Position numbers and translations under genes: made by a program. A stretch of 64,000 bases of DNA from DATLGB01 sp038258425 (GTDB lineage: Bacteria > Actinomycetota > Thermoleophilia > Solirubrobacterales > Solirubrobacteraceae): NCBI GenBank assembly GCA_038258425.1, contig JBBSPV010000011.1:1-64000 (forward strand). The letters are read 5' to 3'. Below are positions 56,079-64,000 of the stretch, piece after piece; position 1 is the first letter of the stretch; each line of letters begins with the position of its first letter. The notes beneath the pieces were generated by a model. That model was not told where the DNA came from and did no database searches. It saw only the letters and a list, made by a program, of their open reading frames with translations.

Positions 56079-56650
56079 GAGGGCGACACCTGCGTGAGCG
56101 TCACGAGGACGCCGACCGTCGCCACGAAGCACGCGTACCACCCGACCACCCGGACCGCCGAGACGCGGTAGGGCGACAGCCCGCCGGCGAGGCGCGCGAG
56201 CACCCAGCCGTTGAGCAGGAGGCCGGCCGCCACGTGGGCGTGATCGGCGAACAGCAGCGTGAAGTAGATCGACCCGTACGCGCCGCTGGTGACGGAGAAG
56301 TCGTCGAGGTCGTTGAGGTACAGGACGATCTGGACCGCGAGGTAGCCCGCCTGCACGAGCGTCCCGGCGCCCACGAGGGCCGCCGCGCGGCCACGCCGCC
56401 CCGAGCGGGCGGCGCGGCCGGCGAGCACCAGCGGCACCGCCGCGAGCACGAGCGCGGCCGCCAACACCAGCGGCAGGGTCGGATCGGGGCGCGGGATGCC
56501 GGCCGGGGGCCAGCGCGTGCTGTTGAAGCGCAGGTAGAAGTAGGACGCGATCAGCGTGCCGAACAGCGCGCCTTCGGTCGCGATGAACAGCCCGACGGCG
56601 AAGACGCCGTTGGGCACCGCGGCGCGCGCGCGGCTGCTCGGCGCGCTCAT
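56075..56650 (-). CDS. ctaE: Cytochrome c oxidase subunit III
   Basis: A 191-residue subunit III. The pattern GLFIATEGALFGTLIASYFYLRF, the charged block LNDLDDFS, and LLFADHAHVAAGLLLNGWVLARL are characteristic. Five helices are countable, the short form common in heme-copper oxidases of this group. ATG start overlaps the ctaD stop. It stabilises proton uptake at the catalytic subunit. Confidence 0.93.
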   Translation of the reverse strand: MSAPSSRARAAVPNGVFAVGLFIATEGALFGTLIASYFYLRFNSTRWPPAGIPRPDPTLPLVLAAALVLAAVPLVLAGRAARSGRRGRAAALVGAGTLVQAGYLAVQIVLYLNDLDDFSVTSGAYGSIYFTLLFADHAHVAAGLLLNGWVLARLAGGLSPYRVSAVRVVGWYACFVATVGVLVTLTQVSPS

Positions 56651-58557
56651 GCCGCCCCCTCCGGCTCCCGCCAGTGCCAGGCGCCGAGCACGGCGGCCGC
56701 GGCGCCGCCGCAGACGATCGCCGTCGCGACGTGCCCGGTGAGCAGGAAGACGAACACCAGCAGCAGCGTCAGGGCCAGCAGCGGCGGCCACGGCGAGTTC
56801 GACGGCATCTGCAGCAGCTCGTCGAAGCGGCCGTCCATCGGCGTGCTGGCCGGCGTCTCGTGCCCGGCGGCCAGCAGTCCCTCGCCCCGTTGCGCCCGAC
56901 GCACATCCTGCGCCCGGTCCTCGGTGTCCCAGTTGGCGTAGGCGCTCGAGACCGTCGGGATGACCACGAAGTTGTAGGCCGGTGGCGGGGACGGGATGGA
57001 CCACTCGAGCGTGTCGCCCCGGAACGGATCCGGGCCCGACGCCGGCCCGCGGAAGCGGCTCCAGATCAGGTTGGCCGCCATGATCAGCAGGCCGGCGGTG
57101 AGGATGTAGGAGCCCACCGTCTCGAGCAGGTTGAGGCCGGTCCAGCCGCGGTCGGGGGCGTACGTGTACTGGCGCCGCGGCATGCCGAGCAGGCCGACGA
57201 TGTGCATCGGGAAGAACGTCAGGCCCGTGCCGACCAGCGTGACCCAGAAGGAGACCTGGCCCCAGCGCTCGTGGTACATCCGCCCCGTCAGCTTGGGGAA
57301 CCAGAAGTAGATGCCGCCGAGGATCGGGAAGACGGCGGCCCCGAAGATGATGAAGTGGAAGTGCGCGACGACGAAGTACGTGTCCGTCGTCTGCTGGTCG
57401 AACGGGATCGCCGCGAACATGATGCCGCTCAGGCCCCCGAGGATGAACCACAGGATGAAGCCGATGATGAACAGCAGCGGCGTCTTGAACTCGGGCCGCC
57501 CCATGACGAGCGTCGTGATCCAGGCGAAGATCTGCACCGCCGAGGGGATCACGATGATCAGGCTCGCCGCCGCGAAGTAGATCGTCGTGACCGTCGGCAG
57601 GCCGACCGCGAACATGTGGTGCACCCACACGCCGAAGCCGAGGAAGGCGACGAGCACCTCGGAGAGCGCCACCAGGGGGAACGCGACCATGTGGCGCTTC
57701 GCGAAGGTCGGGATGATCGCCGTGGCGATCCCGAACGCGGGCAGGACGATGATGTAGACCTCGGGATGGCCGAAGAGCCAGAAGAGGTGCTGCCAGAGCA
57801 CCGGATCACCGCCCTGGGCCGCGTCGTAGAAGTGGGTCCCGATGCGGCGGTCGAGCTCCAGGAACACGAGCGCCGTGTTCAGCGGCGGCAGCGCGAAGAC
57901 CAGCGCGAACGAGACGGCGAGGAACGCGTAGCAGAACAGCGGCATGCGGTTCAGCGACATGCCCGGCGCCCGCAGCTTGAACATCGTCACGATGAAGTTG
58001 ATCACCGCGAGCAGCGTGGAGATCCCGTTGAAGAGCAGCCCGAGCGCGTAGAAGTCGATGTTCGGCCCGGGGCTGTAGGTCTTGTTGCCCAACGGCACGT
58101 AGTCGAACCAGCCCGCGTTGGGGGCCTTGCCGATCACCAGCGACGTGTAGACGAACAGGCCCGAGCCGAGGAAGATCCAGTACGAGAGGGCGTTCATCCG
58201 GGGGAACGCCATGTCCCGCGCCCCGATCATCAGCGGCAGCAGGTAGTTGCCGAACGCCCCCGTCGTCATGGGGATCACGAAGAAGAAGATCATCGTGATC
58301 CCGTGCATCGTGAAGACCTGGTCGTAGGCCTCCGGCGAGAGCACGGTGCCCTCCGGCTTGGCGAGCTGCGTGCGCATCAGCACGGCCTCGACGCCACCGG
58401 CCGCGAAGAAGAGGATCGTCGTGACGAAGTAGAGGATCCCGATGCGCTTGTGGTCAGTGGTGGTGAGCCAGCCGAAGACGCCGCGACGCTCCGTCCACAC
58501 GCGCTCGAGCAGCTCCGAACGGGGCTGAACCGGATTCGGGCCGGCTTCCACGGCCAT
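56647..58557 (-). CDS. ctaD: Cytochrome c oxidase subunit I with C-terminal extension
   Basis: A 636-residue catalytic subunit. Haem and CuB histidines are in TMHGITMIFFFVIP, GHPEVYIIVLP (with the cross-linked Tyr), WVHHMFAVG and HFHFIIFG. The chain is about 80 residues longer than the usual 550: after a polar linker ending ETPASTPMDGRFDELLQMP it has two more hydrophobic helices (about 585-630), which look like a fused subunit IV-type segment. It reduces O2 to water and pumps protons. Its start overlaps the ctaC stop by one base. Confidence 0.95.
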   Translation of the reverse strand: MAVEAGPNPVQPRSELLERVWTERRGVFGWLTTTDHKRIGILYFVTTILFFAAGGVEAVLMRTQLAKPEGTVLSPEAYDQVFTMHGITMIFFFVIPMTTGAFGNYLLPLMIGARDMAFPRMNALSYWIFLGSGLFVYTSLVIGKAPNAGWFDYVPLGNKTYSPGPNIDFYALGLLFNGISTLLAVINFIVTMFKLRAPGMSLNRMPLFCYAFLAVSFALVFALPPLNTALVFLELDRRIGTHFYDAAQGGDPVLWQHLFWLFGHPEVYIIVLPAFGIATAIIPTFAKRHMVAFPLVALSEVLVAFLGFGVWVHHMFAVGLPTVTTIYFAAASLIIVIPSAVQIFAWITTLVMGRPEFKTPLLFIIGFILWFILGGLSGIMFAAIPFDQQTTDTYFVVAHFHFIIFGAAVFPILGGIYFWFPKLTGRMYHERWGQVSFWVTLVGTGLTFFPMHIVGLLGMPRRQYTYAPDRGWTGLNLLETVGSYILTAGLLIMAANLIWSRFRGPASGPDPFRGDTLEWSIPSPPPAYNFVVIPTVSSAYANWDTEDRAQDVRRAQRGEGLLAAGHETPASTPMDGRFDELLQMPSNSPWPPLLALTLLLVFVFLLTGHVATAIVCGGAAAAVLGAWHWREPEGAA

Positions 58558-59561
58558 CAGCGCAGCCCCCGCAGGTAGGTGACGATGTCGGTGAAGTCCC
58601 GGTCGCCCAGGTGCAGGCCGGGCATCCGGTTGCCGGGCTTGATGTGCTGCGGGTTGCGCACCCAGCGCGCGAGGTTGCTCGGCGTGTTGGAGATGGTCAG
58701 GGCGGCGAGACTGGAGCGCTCGGCGAGGTGCGTGAGGTCGGGACCGACGCGCCCGTCGGCCGAGGTCCCGCGGATCTGGTGGCAGCTCGCGCAGGCGTTG
58801 CGCAGGAACAGGCGCTCGCCCCGCTGGGCCGTCGCGCCGGTCGGCGCGGCCGCCGGCGCCGCCTCGCGCCGGAGCCAGGCGCGGTAGCGACTCATGGGCT
58901 CGGCGATCACGTAGAGGCGCATGTTGGCGTGCTGCAGGCCGCAGTACTCCGCGCACTGGCCCTCGTAGCGGCCGGGCCGGTCGGCGTAGATGCCGACGTG
59001 GTTGTGCTCGCCCGGGATGAGATCGATCTTGCGGTTCAGCCGCGGCACCCAGAAGGAGTGGATCACGTCGGCGGAGCGCACCTGCACGTCGACGTGGGTC
59101 CGGACGGGGATGTGCATCTCGTTCGCCGTCACCGCCGAGGTCCCCGGGTAGTCGATCTCCCACCACCACTGCCGGCCGACGACCTTGACGGTGACGTCTC
59201 GCGGCCGGTCGGGGCGCGCGTCCGTCGAGGCGACGACGACGAAGTTCGCCACGGCGAAGACGGCGATCACCGCGACGAGCGGGATCGCGATGCCGAACAG
59301 GATCACGACGAGGTTCAGGGTGCCCTCCCGCTCGCCGATCACCGGGGCGCCGCGCCGGCGGCGCAGCACGAAGGCCAGCACGATGAAGCTCAGCGAGCCG
59401 ACGAAGACGATCGTCGCCGCGAGCAGCATCCACCACCACAGCGTGCTGATGTCGCGCGCCGGCTCGCTGCGCGGCGACAGGACGCTCTGCGAGTTGTTGC
59501 AGCCCGCCAGCGTCGTGAGGGCCGTGAGGAGCAGGCCCGCGCGCAGCGCCCGCCGCCTCAC
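58557..59561 (-). CDS. ctaC: Cytochrome c oxidase subunit II fused to cytochrome c (caa3 type)
   Basis: A 334-residue subunit II. It is a lipoprotein (lipobox LAGC) with two helices, then a CuA cupredoxin domain (His in HSFWVP, CAEYCGLQHANM). The C-terminal ~90 residues are a haem-c domain (CASCHQI with MPG ligand Met). The fused cytochrome makes this a caa3 oxidase that can take electrons without a separate cytochrome c. GTG start overlaps ctaG (GTGA). Confidence 0.95.
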   Translation of the reverse strand: MRRRALRAGLLLTALTTLAGCNNSQSVLSPRSEPARDISTLWWWMLLAATIVFVGSLSFIVLAFVLRRRRGAPVIGEREGTLNLVVILFGIAIPLVAVIAVFAVANFVVVASTDARPDRPRDVTVKVVGRQWWWEIDYPGTSAVTANEMHIPVRTHVDVQVRSADVIHSFWVPRLNRKIDLIPGEHNHVGIYADRPGRYEGQCAEYCGLQHANMRLYVIAEPMSRYRAWLRREAAPAAAPTGATAQRGERLFLRNACASCHQIRGTSADGRVGPDLTHLAERSSLAALTISNTPSNLARWVRNPQHIKPGNRMPGLHLGDRDFTDIVTYLRGLR

Positions 59562-60442
59562 GTCGTGGTCTCCGGTCGTTCCGGCTCGGCGCCGGCGGCG
59601 AGGATGCGCGCTCGCAGGCCGGCGGCACGGTCGGCGCCGACGGCGCGGGCCACGCGCGCGTCGGCGACCGCCACGCCGCGGGCGGCCGCGAGCTCCGCGA
59701 GCTCCTGGCGCTCGGCCGCCTCGCGCCACAGGCGCAGGAACAGCCAGCAGAACAGCGCGAACGCGATCGCGCCCTGCTCGACCATCATGATCGCCCCCGC
59801 CGCGCTCTGATCGCCGACGGCGGCGGCGCCCTCGCGCGCGGCGTAGCTGTCGTAGAAGGCGTCGCCGGAGAACACGAGCGCCGCCCCGAGCCCACCGCCG
59901 GCCAGCCACGCCGCCACGACGTAGGCCAGCCGGGCCGGCACCCCGAACCACGCCGGCTTGGGGAGGGGGCCGAGCAGCGCAAACCACAGGCCGATCCCGA
60001 ACCAGAAGAAGCAGGCGTGCTGCAGGGCGTGCAGGGCCGGGTGCGCGAGCGCCGCCCCGTACGCGGCCGGCAGGTGCCAGACGTAGAGATCGACGAGCCA
60101 GAGTCCCAGCGCCACCACGGGATGCCCCAAGGCGCGCAGCCGCATGACCGCCGGCACGCGCAGCAGCGGCGCCAGCACGGCACCGCTGCACGCGAGGACG
60201 ACGAGCAGCGGCGCGACGTCGCCCAGCAGGACGTGCTCGACCATGTGCGCGGTGAGCCGCCGGTCGGCCAGCGCGTCCAGCGGGGGGCTCAGCGCGACCG
60301 CGAACGCCGCCAGGGCGGCGCCGAAGCACACCAGGCGCCAGCGGGCCACCGGCCGGCCCGCACGGCCCAGGGCGCGGACGCGCACGGCGTAGGGCACCGC
60401 GTACGCGAGCAGGACGACCAGGATGGGCAGGAAGGCGGACAA
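59558..60442 (-). CDS. ctaG: Cytochrome c oxidase assembly protein, CtaG/caa3 type
   Basis: A 294-residue integral membrane protein with about seven helices. The pattern SPPLDALADRRLTAHMVEHVLLGDVAPLLV, LHALQHACFFWFGIGLWFALLGP and the final long acidic helix fit caa3_CtaG (not the copper chaperone of the same name). It assists assembly of the caa3 oxidase. The only start codon upstream of the first helix is TTG 60442. First gene of the respiratory operon. Confidence 0.87.
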   Translation of the reverse strand: MSAFLPILVVLLAYAVPYAVRVRALGRAGRPVARWRLVCFGAALAAFAVALSPPLDALADRRLTAHMVEHVLLGDVAPLLVVLACSGAVLAPLLRVPAVMRLRALGHPVVALGLWLVDLYVWHLPAAYGAALAHPALHALQHACFFWFGIGLWFALLGPLPKPAWFGVPARLAYVVAAWLAGGGLGAALVFSGDAFYDSYAAREGAAAVGDQSAAGAIMMVEQGAIAFALFCWLFLRLWREAAERQELAELAAARGVAVADARVARAVGADRAAGLRARILAAGAEPERPETTT

Positions 60443-60542
60443 CGCTGGCTCGACACGACCACAGTGGAGGGGACGCCAGTGGTGAGTATCCCGGCCCGTC
60501 CGAGCGTGGAGGCGTCACTGTCTGCTCGCAGACCGTGACGGC

Positions 60543-60564
60543 GCGCCAGCTGACGGGCTGGCGC
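60543..60564. terminator. Hairpin downstream of the hydrolase gene
   Basis: GCGCCAGC and GCTGGCGC form a perfect 8-bp stem around a TGACGG loop. It lies about 85 bases beyond the minus-strand hydrolase stop and upstream of ctaG, where it could stop the sigma-factor transcript before the respiratory operon. Confidence 0.45.
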
Positions 60565-60649
60565 ACCGGACGTCACGATCAGGGACTCGACGCGGGGTGG
60601 GTCGAGACTCGGCGCATGAGCATCTCCCAATCCACGTCGGCCCGCGCGC

Positions 60650-61432
60650 TCAGTCCGCGTCGAGGAAACCGCCGATGACCGCGGCCGTCGCGTCTGGGTC
60701 GATCCCGTGGCTCTGCCCGGGCAACGTGACCAGCTGGCCCGCCGGCAGCGCGGCCGCCACCGCGGCCGCGGCGTCACGCATGAAGGGGGCGCTCCGCTCG
60801 CCGCAGATGACGAGGGCCGGCGCCTCGATCCCGGCGAGCGTCCCGGTGGGTAGGCGTCGGTCACCGACCACCGCGGCGTCGTAGGCGAGCGTGTGGGCGA
60901 TCGCCTCCATGCCCGCCCGGAAGGGCGCCGAGCGCATCCCGACGACGGCCTCCTCCGGCATTGCCACGGCGACCGTCTGGTACAGCTCGACCGCCCCACC
61001 ACGGTCGCCCGCCTCGACCAGCTCTCGGAGCCGGGCGCCCAGGTCCGGCGGCAGGGTCGGGTATGCGTCGTCGGGGTTCAACGGCGGCTCGTAGAGGATG
61101 AGCCGGCTGATCGCCGAGCCCGCCGCCGCCGCCTTGAGCGCGAGGTTTGCGCCTGAGGAGTGGCCGAAGACCGAGGCGTCCCCCCCGGCCGCCGCGATCA
61201 CCGCGTCGAGGTCCTCGATCTCGCGCTCGACCGCGTAGGGCGCGGTGTCGTCGCTCTCGCCGCGGCCACGACGGTCGCAGTTGAAGACCTCCGCCCGGTC
61301 GGCCAGCACGCGGCCGAGCGGCTCGGTGGCCGAGCGGTCGTTGAACGCCCCGGCCGCCATCACCAGGGCTGGCCCGGAGCCGAAGCGCTCGAACGCGATC
61401 TGGGTCCCGTCGGCCGACACCACCTTCTCCAT
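60650..61432 (-). CDS. Alpha/beta-fold hydrolase
   Basis: A 260-residue hydrolase: the block RFGSGPALVMAAGAFNDR, CDRRGRGESDD, elbow GHSSGANLA (Ser about 97) and His in GQSHGID near the end. The acid residue sits in CGERSAPFM. GGAGGAG precedes the ATG by a good spacing; the open frame continues 10 codons further. It follows the sigma-factor gene by 31 bases, so it is likely its co-transcribed partner. Confidence 0.88.
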   Translation of the reverse strand: MEKVVSADGTQIAFERFGSGPALVMAAGAFNDRSATEPLGRVLADRAEVFNCDRRGRGESDDTAPYAVEREIEDLDAVIAAAGGDASVFGHSSGANLALKAAAAGSAISRLILYEPPLNPDDAYPTLPPDLGARLRELVEAGDRGGAVELYQTVAVAMPEEAVVGMRSAPFRAGMEAIAHTLAYDAAVVGDRRLPTGTLAGIEAPALVICGERSAPFMRDAAAAVAAALPAGQLVTLPGQSHGIDPDATAAVIGGFLDAD

Positions 61433-61463
61433 CGGATCTCCTCCTTCGTCTCTCGATCTCACG

Positions 61464-62486
61464 TCATCGCAAGCTCGGGGGCAGGCCGAAGGCCTCGAAG
61501 AGATCCGGGCGCAGGAACACGGTCACCTCGGCGAGGAGGCCGTCCTCGATCCGCAGCACATCGATCCCCATCGGCCGGAACACCTCCTGGCCGTCGGTGC
61601 GCAGATAGCTCGCGGCGGCGGGCTGGCCGTTGGCGCTGGTCGCGACGTAGCGGAAGCGGTCGGCGGCGGCGAGCCGGCGGGTCGCCGCCAGCACCGCGTC
61701 GCGTCCTTCGTACCAGAGCGGCCGGGGCGGCGCCGAGATCCGCGCGTCCTCGCGCAGCAGTACGGCCAGCGCCTCGATGTCGCCACGCTCGTGGGCCTCC
61801 ATGTACAGGCGCAGCAGCGCTCGCTCCTCGGCGCTCGCCTCCCGCGGCCGCTCCCAGTCGATCCGCCGCGGCGCCAATCGCTCCCCCAGCGCCCGGCGCG
61901 ACCGCTGCAGCGTGGTGTTGACCGAGGCGACGCTCATCGACAGCACCGAGGCGCTGTCCCTCGCCGAGAACTCGAGCACGTCGCGCAGGATGATCACCGC
62001 ACGGCGACGCGGCGGCAGGTGCTGGATCGCGGCGAGGAAGACGAGCTCGATCGTCTCCCGGTCCTCGAGCCTCGCCCCCGGGTCCTCGTCGCCGCGCAGC
62101 GCCTCGAGCAGCCGGCCCGGGTAGGGCTCCAGCCAGGGCGCGTCGGTCAGCGCGGGCGGCTCCAGTGCCGGGTCGGCAGCCCGCACCACGTCCGGCGGCA
62201 GCACCCGCGGCGGGCGGCGGGCGAGGAGATCCAGGCAGGCGTTGGTGGCGATCCGGTAGAGCCAGGCTCGGAAGGAGGCGTGGCCCTTCACATCGCCGCG
62301 GGCGCGCCACGCCCGTAGCAGCGTCTCCTGCACCAGGTCCTCGGCGTCCTCGAGTGACCCGGACATCCGGTAGCAGTGGACATGCAGCTCCCGCCGGTGC
62401 CGCTTCACCAGCTCGACGAAGGCTGCCTCTTCTCCACCCCGATTCGCCTTCACCGCGCGCTGGTCACCCCCGCCGAGCATCCACAT
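61464..62486 (-). CDS. ECF-type sigma factor with SnoaL-like C-terminal domain
   Basis: About 340 residues. Sigma region 2 is VELVKRHRRELHVHCYRMSG with DAEDLVQETLLRAW, and region 4 is IQHLPPRRRAVIILRDVLEFS with SVASVNTTLQRSRR. About 120 residues then form a SnoaL/NTF2-like pocket (YMEAHERGDIEALAVLLREDARI, YEGRDAVLAATRRL). Sigma factors of this type are controlled by their own C-terminal domain rather than by an anti-sigma. TTG 62513 or ATG 62486 are both possible starts; the ATG is used here. Confidence 0.9.
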   Translation of the reverse strand: MWMLGGGDQRAVKANRGGEEAAFVELVKRHRRELHVHCYRMSGSLEDAEDLVQETLLRAWRARGDVKGHASFRAWLYRIATNACLDLLARRPPRVLPPDVVRAADPALEPPALTDAPWLEPYPGRLLEALRGDEDPGARLEDRETIELVFLAAIQHLPPRRRAVIILRDVLEFSARDSASVLSMSVASVNTTLQRSRRALGERLAPRRIDWERPREASAEERALLRLYMEAHERGDIEALAVLLREDARISAPPRPLWYEGRDAVLAATRRLAAADRFRYVATSANGQPAAASYLRTDGQEVFRPMGIDVLRIEDGLLAEVTVFLRPDLFEAFGLPPSLR

Positions 62487-62549
62487 GCCACTTAAGACTC
62501 CCCCGTAGCCCAAGAGTGATCACCCCCTCGGGCGGTGCCAAGGCGGGCG

Positions 62550-63410
62550 CTAGGCGGTCGCCGAGGCGAACAGCACCACGTTCGAGAGGCTCAGCGGCTT
62601 CGAGCCACCCGCCGCATCCGCTGCGGCCTGTGTGATCGCGTCCCAGGTCTCCTCCTGGGCCTCGCCGGCGTGCTGCTCGATCATCGCCCGGATCGGGGCG
62701 GCGATCGCCCTGACGTAGGCCGTGAAGTGCTCCGGGGAGTCGAACTCGAAGGTGACCTCGTCCTGCTCCACGGCGACCTCCGAGAACCCGCCGCCTTCGA
62801 GCAACCCGCCGATGGCCGCGGGGATGGGCCGGGAGAGGGGCCCGGGCGTTCCGGCCGGGGGCGGGGGCACGTCCAGCCGCTCCATCGCCGTTCTCATCGG
62901 GATCGAGAGGAAGGGGACCCGATCGGGCTCGCCCCACGAGCTGATCGCCATCCGCGCGCCCGGTTTCAGGAAGCCTCGGCTGCGCCCCGCGGCGGCCTCC
63001 GCGTCGGGCTCGAAGATGATGCCCCAGCGCGAGACGGCGGCGTCGAAGCTCGCGGACGGAAACTCGAGGCGGGAGGCGTCCGACTCCAGGAACTCGACGT
63101 TGCCCAAGCCGGCCGCGGCCGCGCGTTCACGCCCGAACGCGACCATCTCGGCGGAGATGTCCGTGGCCACCACGCGGCCCTCCGGGCCGGCCTTCCGCGC
63201 GGCGGTCAGCGCCGGCTCGCCATAGCCGGCGGCGACGTCCAGGACCCGGCTTCCCGACCGCACTTCAGCGAGCTCCACCAGCCGCTCGCTGATGTGCCCG
63301 TCCGCGCGGTCGTTGAACTCGCTCCACGTCTTCCATCCCACCGCAGCAGCGTCCCAGTGCCTGTGCTGCGCTTCGCGGAAGTCGGCCGAGTCGATCGCCG
63401 TGGATTTCAT
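62550..63410 (-). CDS. Class I SAM-dependent methyltransferase
   Basis: A 286-residue methyltransferase: motif I VLDVAAGYGEPALTAARK (about 56-73), ATDISAEMVAFGRERA and FLKPGARMAISSWGEP. The helical C-terminus (AYVRAIAAPIRAMIEQH) resembles UbiE/coq5-like relatives. GGGGGAAGAG precedes the ATG at 63410; an open frame reaches 63443. It lies 63 bases upstream of the sigma-factor gene and could be in its operon. Confidence 0.88.
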   Translation of the reverse strand: MKSTAIDSADFREAQHRHWDAAAVGWKTWSEFNDRADGHISERLVELAEVRSGSRVLDVAAGYGEPALTAARKAGPEGRVVATDISAEMVAFGRERAAAAGLGNVEFLESDASRLEFPSASFDAAVSRWGIIFEPDAEAAAGRSRGFLKPGARMAISSWGEPDRVPFLSIPMRTAMERLDVPPPPAGTPGPLSRPIPAAIGGLLEGGGFSEVAVEQDEVTFEFDSPEHFTAYVRAIAAPIRAMIEQHAGEAQEETWDAITQAAADAAGGSKPLSLSNVVLFASATA

Positions 63411-63556
63411 GCTCGCTCTTCCCCCCACCCCAGTGCCGTGCACGGCGACGCTAACCGATTCGGGTCACCGGCGGACTCGGCGAGGGATGCCCGAGCACTC
63501 CTGATCTCGATGACCTGCGTGTCGAGCATCCGGCGGTGTCGGCAGCATCCAAGGTC

Positions 63557-64000
63557 GTGCCTGGTCCCGACCGTTACCCGTCGACGTCAACGCAGGGTCG
63601 CAGGGCGACGCATGTCGCCGGGCCGGGCTTCCGCGCCGACATGCAGCGCGCGTGGGAGATCCTCGGGCGGCTCAACGCGCTGGCACCGGGCGACTTCGAC
63701 GCCGTGCGGGCCCTGCTGGGCGAGCTGACCGGCCAGGAGCTGGACCCGTCGGTTCGCGTGCTGCCGCCGTTTCACACCGACAGCGGCCGCAACCTCCGCT
63801 TTGGCCGCAATGTCTTCGTCAACCACGGCTGCACCGCGATGGACCTCGGCGGCATCGACATCGGCGACGACGTGATGATCGCGCCGACCGTGCAGCTGAT
63901 CAGCTCGGGCCATCCACTCGACCCGGCGATCCGCCGCTCGCAGATCACGACGGCTCCCGTCCGCATCGGCCGGGGCGTGTGGATCGCTGCCGGCGCCACG
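63557..64000 (+). CDS. Hexapeptide (LacA/maltose O-acetyltransferase-like) protein, C-terminus cut off
   Basis: The frame runs open past the window edge, so only about 148 codons are seen. The sequence shows an acetyltransferase N-terminus (MQRAWEILGRLNALAPGDFD, about 30-50) and then left-handed beta-helix hexapeptide turns: FGRNVFVNHG, LGGIDIGDDV, IAPTVQLIS with catalytic His in SGHPLDP, and IGRGVWIAAGAT at the edge. It would acetylate a sugar or galactoside-like hydroxyl. The start is uncertain: GTG 63557, GTG 63536 and ATG 63641 are all in frame. Confidence 0.75.
   Translation, partial: MPGPDRYPSTSTQGRRATHVAGPGFRADMQRAWEILGRLNALAPGDFDAVRALLGELTGQELDPSVRVLPPFHTDSGRNLRFGRNVFVNHGCTAMDLGGIDIGDDVMIAPTVQLISSGHPLDPAIRRSQITTAPVRIGRGVWIAAGAT

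Overview
The window is very GC-rich chromosomal DNA with tightly packed genes. It looks like a free-living actinobacterium. Supporting features are an F420-type LLM enzyme, LuxR/TPR and cyclase-STAND regulators, a DUF6131 mini-protein, a qcrCAB-type bc complex beside a caa3 oxidase, and many GTG or TTG starts. My best guess is the Thermoleophilia/Solirubrobacterales; that is inference from gene style, not a database match. I see no rRNA, tRNA, CRISPR array, IS element or prophage. No stretch of 300 bases lacks a plausible gene, so intergenic space is almost only promoters and terminators.

1-6.8 kb: a secreted peptidase cut by the window edge, an HtaA-like lipoprotein, an F420 oxidoreductase, a peptidoglycan-binding NlpC/P60 protein with a changed catalytic position, small zinc-ribbon and membrane proteins, a chain of four tiny coupled genes, and a patatin-like lipase. 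6.9-13.4 kb: the most distinctive block, a minus-strand operon ppk2 - MFS transporter with a cyclic-nucleotide-binding tail - cyclase/STAND-NTPase/TPR protein - subtilisin-like protease carrying five perfect PFRAN repeats. 13.5-25.8 kb: DUF1810, hydrolases, a DHA2 exporter, a three-gene trans-4-hydroxyproline catabolic operon (16.3-19.3 kb), a PrmC-like methyltransferase, and a LuxR/TPR regulator followed by a hydrolase, an SRPBCC-methyltransferase fusion and another methyltransferase.

25.9-36.8 kb: PPOX protein, beta-carbonic anhydrase with 1-Cys peroxiredoxin, small membrane proteins, a FucP-type sugar symporter overlapping an orphan sugar-binding lipoprotein, a type-B carboxylesterase, an SDR/TetR divergent pair with a readable operator, and small DUF427, TfoX and GNAT genes. 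36.8-41.0 kb: a histidine kinase - response regulator - ABC exporter - membrane sensor-domain cluster. 41-52.5 kb: NAD kinase, a two-domain glycosyltransferase, an arsR-DUF899-mini-ORF-SRPBCC operon, a ketose-3-epimerase-like protein, a 957-residue secreted glucose/sorbosone dehydrogenase-like protein, a cupin, a lactonase-like MBL enzyme and DUF1801.

52.5-60.4 kb: a continuous minus-strand respiratory operon, ctaG-ctaC-ctaD-ctaE-small membrane protein-qcrC-qcrA-qcrB, nearly all joined by start/stop overlaps. It encodes electron flow from quinol to oxygen through a bc complex and a caa3 oxidase. 60.6-64 kb: hydrolase, sigma factor with a SnoaL-like tail, methyltransferase, and a hexapeptide acetyltransferase cut by the right edge.

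Two window-wide habits stand out. Overlapping ATGA/GTGA junctions are used in about 17 places. Many genes also have a TAnnnT box 6-10 bases before the start codon and no Shine-Dalgarno, which suggests leaderless transcripts. All functions come from reading motifs; nothing was searched.
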